In this document: piece by piece, positions 60,747 to 64,000 of the stretch
Position numbering within the stretch: the first letter of the stretch is position 1
How the letters are laid out: every line of letters begins with the position of its first letter
From: Prinsepia uniflora
Taxonomy: Eukaryota > Streptophyta > Magnoliopsida > Rosales > Rosaceae
Assembly (NCBI GenBank): GCA_032719365.1
Contig: CM064867.1
Location: 68,446,136-68,510,135, forward strand
DNA length: 64,000 nucleotides
Direction: 5' to 3'
Translations under genes and position numbers: made by a program
The notes under the pieces: generated by a model
The model's input: the letters and a program-made list of their open reading frames with translations, nothing else
The model's database searches: none
What the model was told of the DNA's origin: nothing

Positions 60747-62245
60747 TGTAACAACCGAAATTTTCATTAATTTGTAATTTCAGAATTTCATTGTGAATTG
60801 ACTATTTTTCCCCTATAAAAAGGGGAAAACTTTGACTTTTGATCCGGGACACTTTTTGGACTTTGGCCAAGATCCGTTACGTAGATCGGGACGTCACGAG
60901 TTGGTAGATAGATGGCACGTCAAAATCGTGCGTTCGACGGGAAAGTTACGGGTTACGGAAACAAATCAGAACTATTCATGCTTTTCGGGGATTTGCACAA
61001 GTGGCAGTCTTGGATTGGTTAGAAAATCTGGGTGGACCAATTGATGAGTGTTAAGTATCACTCATTTGATTGGCCCAAAGCCCAAGTAATTGGACATTTT
61101 GAACCCATTTTCCTCCCATCTTCTTCATTTCTCTTTGTGAATCCGAACCCCCCCCCCCCCCCCCCCCCCCCCAGCACTCACCAACCCACACCACCACATT
61201 ATACCATTATCTTCTGGTTCATTTGAGAGAGTGAGAGGGAAGAGACGACTACGAGACGACGGAGTGAGGCTGAGCACGGGGGAGCAGTCATGTCCAAGGT
61301 AAACTTGAAAACCCATTTTGGACCCAAAAATGTAAACTCGATTTCTAGGGTTTGTTTGGGGATTCTAATGTTTCAAACATGTTCCTAGGGTCTAGAGTCG
61401 ACGGGAAAACTAGTTTGAAAATCGACCGTTACTGTTCAATCATAGGAGGTAAATTCTAGACCGTTTTTTCGTGTTTTTTAATCCATAGCCTTGTTTCTGG
61501 GTTGATTTAGAGTCGATAGGAACAAAAATGCTAGAAAATGGTGTAGAAATGCACGAGCTAGAACCAAGTCGGGTCGCTGGTTTGGTTGACCCATTATAGT
61601 AAACTAGGTCGATCCAGCGGGAGGTAGACGATGATGATGTCAGCGAGTGACATGATCATCTATCAGGGTTTTTAGGCCACGTGGCCAATAAGGTGTTGCC
61701 ACATGGCAGTTGTCAGGTCCAATTAGCACTGACGTGTTAGACACATGGACTAGTCAGTGTGTGACATGTGGCACATGTCAGATCTTATAGCTGTTAGACC
61801 TGTCAGGCTGACGTCAGCATGGCATCGTGCTCAGCATTGACTTTGATGTCGTCAGCGTTGGTCGTTGGCCATTAACCGATGACGTCAGCATTGACTTTTG
61901 ACCAACGTTGACGAGGAACTTTGACCTGCGCGTGGAGCATGTTGGCATATTTTTCTAGGTCAAACTAGTCATGTCTAAAAGGTTTCAACAATCTTAATCC
62001 AATGTTGGTGGTTTCAGGTCGATCAAAGATCGTTTGATAGGTCATTTAGGGATTTAAAGCCTCAGGAAGCGTGTTTAGGACACGTTCTTGGTATCGGAAT
62101 TTTTGAGGGTTTTGTGTTTGAACTTGTAGAGTCCATTAGTGACCTTTGGATGTGTTTTGGATAGGCCCGGAGACTGTGGTTTAGCTTCGGGGCAATTATA
62201 GCGCAGTTCATTAACGTAGCGAGGATCGGGTGTAAGTGGACATTT
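60747..62245 (+). mobile_element. Partial LTR S10 in the LINE
   Basis: Starts TGTAACAACCG. U3 has the palindrome TTTTCCCC/GGGGAAAA (60806-60829) around TATAAAAA, followed by TTGACTTTTGA. It resembles the left part of S5. It runs to the donor GTAAGTGGAC (62232-62241), and similarity to sister LTRs stops a few bases later, so it is truncated or interrupted there. No matching end or target duplication (left flank ATATG) was found in the window. Confidence 0.7.
61148..61172. repeat. Poly-C run
   Basis: 25 consecutive C in S10. Its length may be unreliable in the assembly. Confidence 0.9.
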
Positions 62246-62247
62246 GT

Positions 62248-62540
62248 GTCACCTTGAGCGGAACCTTGCACGATCATGTGGTTGATTGGCTAGGAATATT
62301 TATGGCTGACGAAGAGGCACTTGTAAGGTGAATGTATGTCACCTTGCTCGTCCCCACCTAAGTAGAACCTCGTATGATCATATGGTGTATTGGCTAGAAA
62401 TGTCCATGGCCGACCAAGAGCCAATTACAAGGTGAATTTATGTCACCTAGCTCGTCCCACCTGAGTAGAACCTCGCACAATCATATGGCCAATCAGCTTG
62501 GAATGTCCATGGTCGACTAAGAACCACTTACCATAAAGTG
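62248..62540. repeat. Three tandem units of about 90-104 bp
   Basis: Units start GTCACCTTG/GTCACCTAG at 62248, 62338 and 62442. Shared blocks are GTAGAACCTCG, GATCATATGG, GGCTAGAAATGTCCATGGC and CAAGGTGAATTTATGTCACC. The array starts exactly where S10 similarity ends, so it may be the U3 enhancer array of another LTR. Confidence 0.75.
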
Positions 62541-63180
62541 GTCTGGGACATTGAGTACCTTTTCACGCGTCGAGCAGGCACGACTTGGGTGTAAATGAGC
62601 AACCCTTCAACTAGCCAAATGGGTTTGTAACAGATGCGTTTTAGGAGCCTATAAACAGTTCCCACTTTTTTCACTTTCCACTTTTTCATAGTGAAATTTG
62701 AGAATATTCAAGGGCAATTTTAGGGCGAATTCTTCGTTAATGAAGCCAATTTTTGACATTCGTTCTTTGGTGAAGCTCACGACCTAGTTCTTCAAAAAAC
62801 GAGGTTTGTATCAATTTTTCTAGCCTTTTTTCGATTGAACATATGTGTTAACAAGAACGGGTGAAGAACATTAGTTGTGTGGTTTTTTTTATCATTCTTC
62901 AGACTAGTTTTTGTGTCAAGCATGTTTCCATTTTTTAGATCGTCCTTTTATAATTGAAGATGTAAAATTCTCAAAGTGTTTTTCAAGAGTCTGATGATTG
63001 GTCATATAATAACTTCGACGGTGAATCAACGGCCAACTCGGTCAACACTGAGTCACGATTAAACGATTCTTATTCGACTGTTGCTTCTCATTGATTTTGG
63101 CCAAACCCTAGTGGAAGCAGAGGTTGATCTGAAGATGAGAGTGTCTGTTGATGCAAAAAATGTACCAATGAGACTGTAAA

Positions 63181-63230
<50 letters not shown>

Positions 63231-64000
63231 AAGACACAAGAAAGTACGCGGTTCACCCAAATCGAGCTACGTCCACGGCGTTGCCTCACTTTCATTAATA
63301 ATATGATGTTGTTTGTATAAGTTTAAGAGGCTTATGAGCCTTCGAGAGATAATAGTATCCGTAGAGAAAAGGGAGAGGGTGAGTCTAGAGAAAGAGAGGT
63401 CCCCTTAATGGGAAAATGAAGTCTCTATTTATAGAAGTTATCTAGGGTTTAGGTTATAATAACAGTGATGGGCTTTAGGGCATAGGCCTTATGTGATCTT
63501 TAAGGTCTTCCAGATGGGCCTACCCCGTGGTCTAGTGTAGTATTTTGATAGGTCCGTTACTTGGTCAGATGTAATGTCAACAAGTCCTCCAGTTCTTGAC
63601 TAAGGCAGACTACCTCGGTTGAGGACTTTTAAGTAAAGTGCACTGACCGAGCAACTCCTTACTTTTGCACTGCTCTGCTCGGTGTATCAGCAGTTCCTCA
63701 AGTCCTCGATCGAGGTAGGAAGCGGAAGAGAAGACACCATGTAGTGCGTTGTATGTCGGAGTGGATTGACATTGTAGTGATTGTGCCCTGGTAGTCCTCC
63801 GGTGAGTATGACTCTGTGTATTAATCTGACGGCTTGTTTGTGATTCTTTGATGTATATGTGTGGCATGTGAGCTAAGTGTAGCTTTGAAAGTGGGCTCGG
63901 TAGTTGTGCAGCTAGGTACGCGTTAAGTTGAAGTGGGTGCTCAGTAGTGTGTCGAGCAGCTCGGTAATGTGTTGAGCTGATGTGGGTATTCAGTAATGTG
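62541..64000. other. Unclassified retroelement-like DNA
   Basis: No gene is supported. A TATA-like CCTATAAACAG lies at 62649-62659 downstream of the tandem array, in an arrangement like an LTR U3/R border on the plus strand. On the minus strand TCTATAAATAGAGA (about 63436-63423) could be the core promoter of another LTR. A CGGTTCACCCAAATCGAGCT…TACGTCCACGG block (63249-63280) recalls a repeat common in dicot genomes. The rest is mixed low complexity. Confidence 0.35.
63182..63228. repeat. (CA)n microsatellite
   Basis: About 23 uninterrupted CA units. Confidence 0.95.

Overview
The window is plant nuclear DNA, most likely from a eudicot and possibly a woody one; species cannot be fixed from sequence alone. 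Evidence for this is one intron-rich plant gene, plant-type MULE and L1-type LINE remains, and very large LTR retrotransposons. Only one gene looks intact: a minus-strand FDM/IDN2-family gene of RNA-directed DNA methylation at 26507-30960, with a 5'UTR intron upstream. Almost everything else is transposable-element DNA.

Left part (1-24425). A tRNA-like SINE remnant and unclassified AT-rich DNA (1-2359) precede a dead Mutator-like transposase on the minus strand. Its 3' exon (2360-3276) and 5' exon (21447-22515) are separated by an 18.2-kb intron. Without two insertion complexes the intron would be about 0.78 kb. The complexes are solo LTR S1 (3313-9522, TSD CAGGA), with solo LTR S2 nested in it, and solo LTR S3 (9950-21121, TSD GCATG), with a complete young Athila-like LARD (10821-18913, TSD GTGGT) nested in it. 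Upstream of the transposase, on the same strand, lie fragments resembling two CDC27b/APC3 exons and a pentatricopeptide-repeat gene, a Pack-MULE-like pattern.

Right part (32226-60746). One L1-type LINE runs through this whole stretch in three pieces whose reading frame is restored when the insertions are removed. It is broken by solo LTR S4 (32518-35429) and by a 23.9-kb nest (36499-60405, TSD TTGGG). Inside the nest is a full two-LTR element S6 (36927-54186, TSD TGAAA, tRNA-iMet primer site, no recognisable gag-pol). Its 3' LTR holds S7, which holds S8, and its 5' LTR holds a solo LTR of the LARD family. Nesting reaches five elements deep. A further LTR (S10) enters the LINE at 60747. The last 1.75 kb is unclassified repeat DNA with a 100-bp tandem array and two TATA-like sites. 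S1-S10 are labels used only here.

What stands out. (1) The LARD leader carries four hairpins that share one apical motif (CCGCTGTTCGG) on different, near-perfect stems. A diverged family member at 50897-52753 keeps at least three of them with several compensatory arm changes, which suggests a structured RNA element. (2) Every S-family LTR complete enough to judge has an intron-like module of about 0.9-1.4 kb. Its donor (GTGAGTGGAC) is the exact reverse complement, or nearly so, of a branch-point-like site (GTCCACTCAC) 26-29 nt before a conserved acceptor. (3) These modules are filled with arrays of short palindromes whose arms vary but stay complementary. (4) The LTR U3 ends share a covarying palindrome followed by tandem W-boxes. 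All of this was read by eye and needs alignment and RNA evidence.
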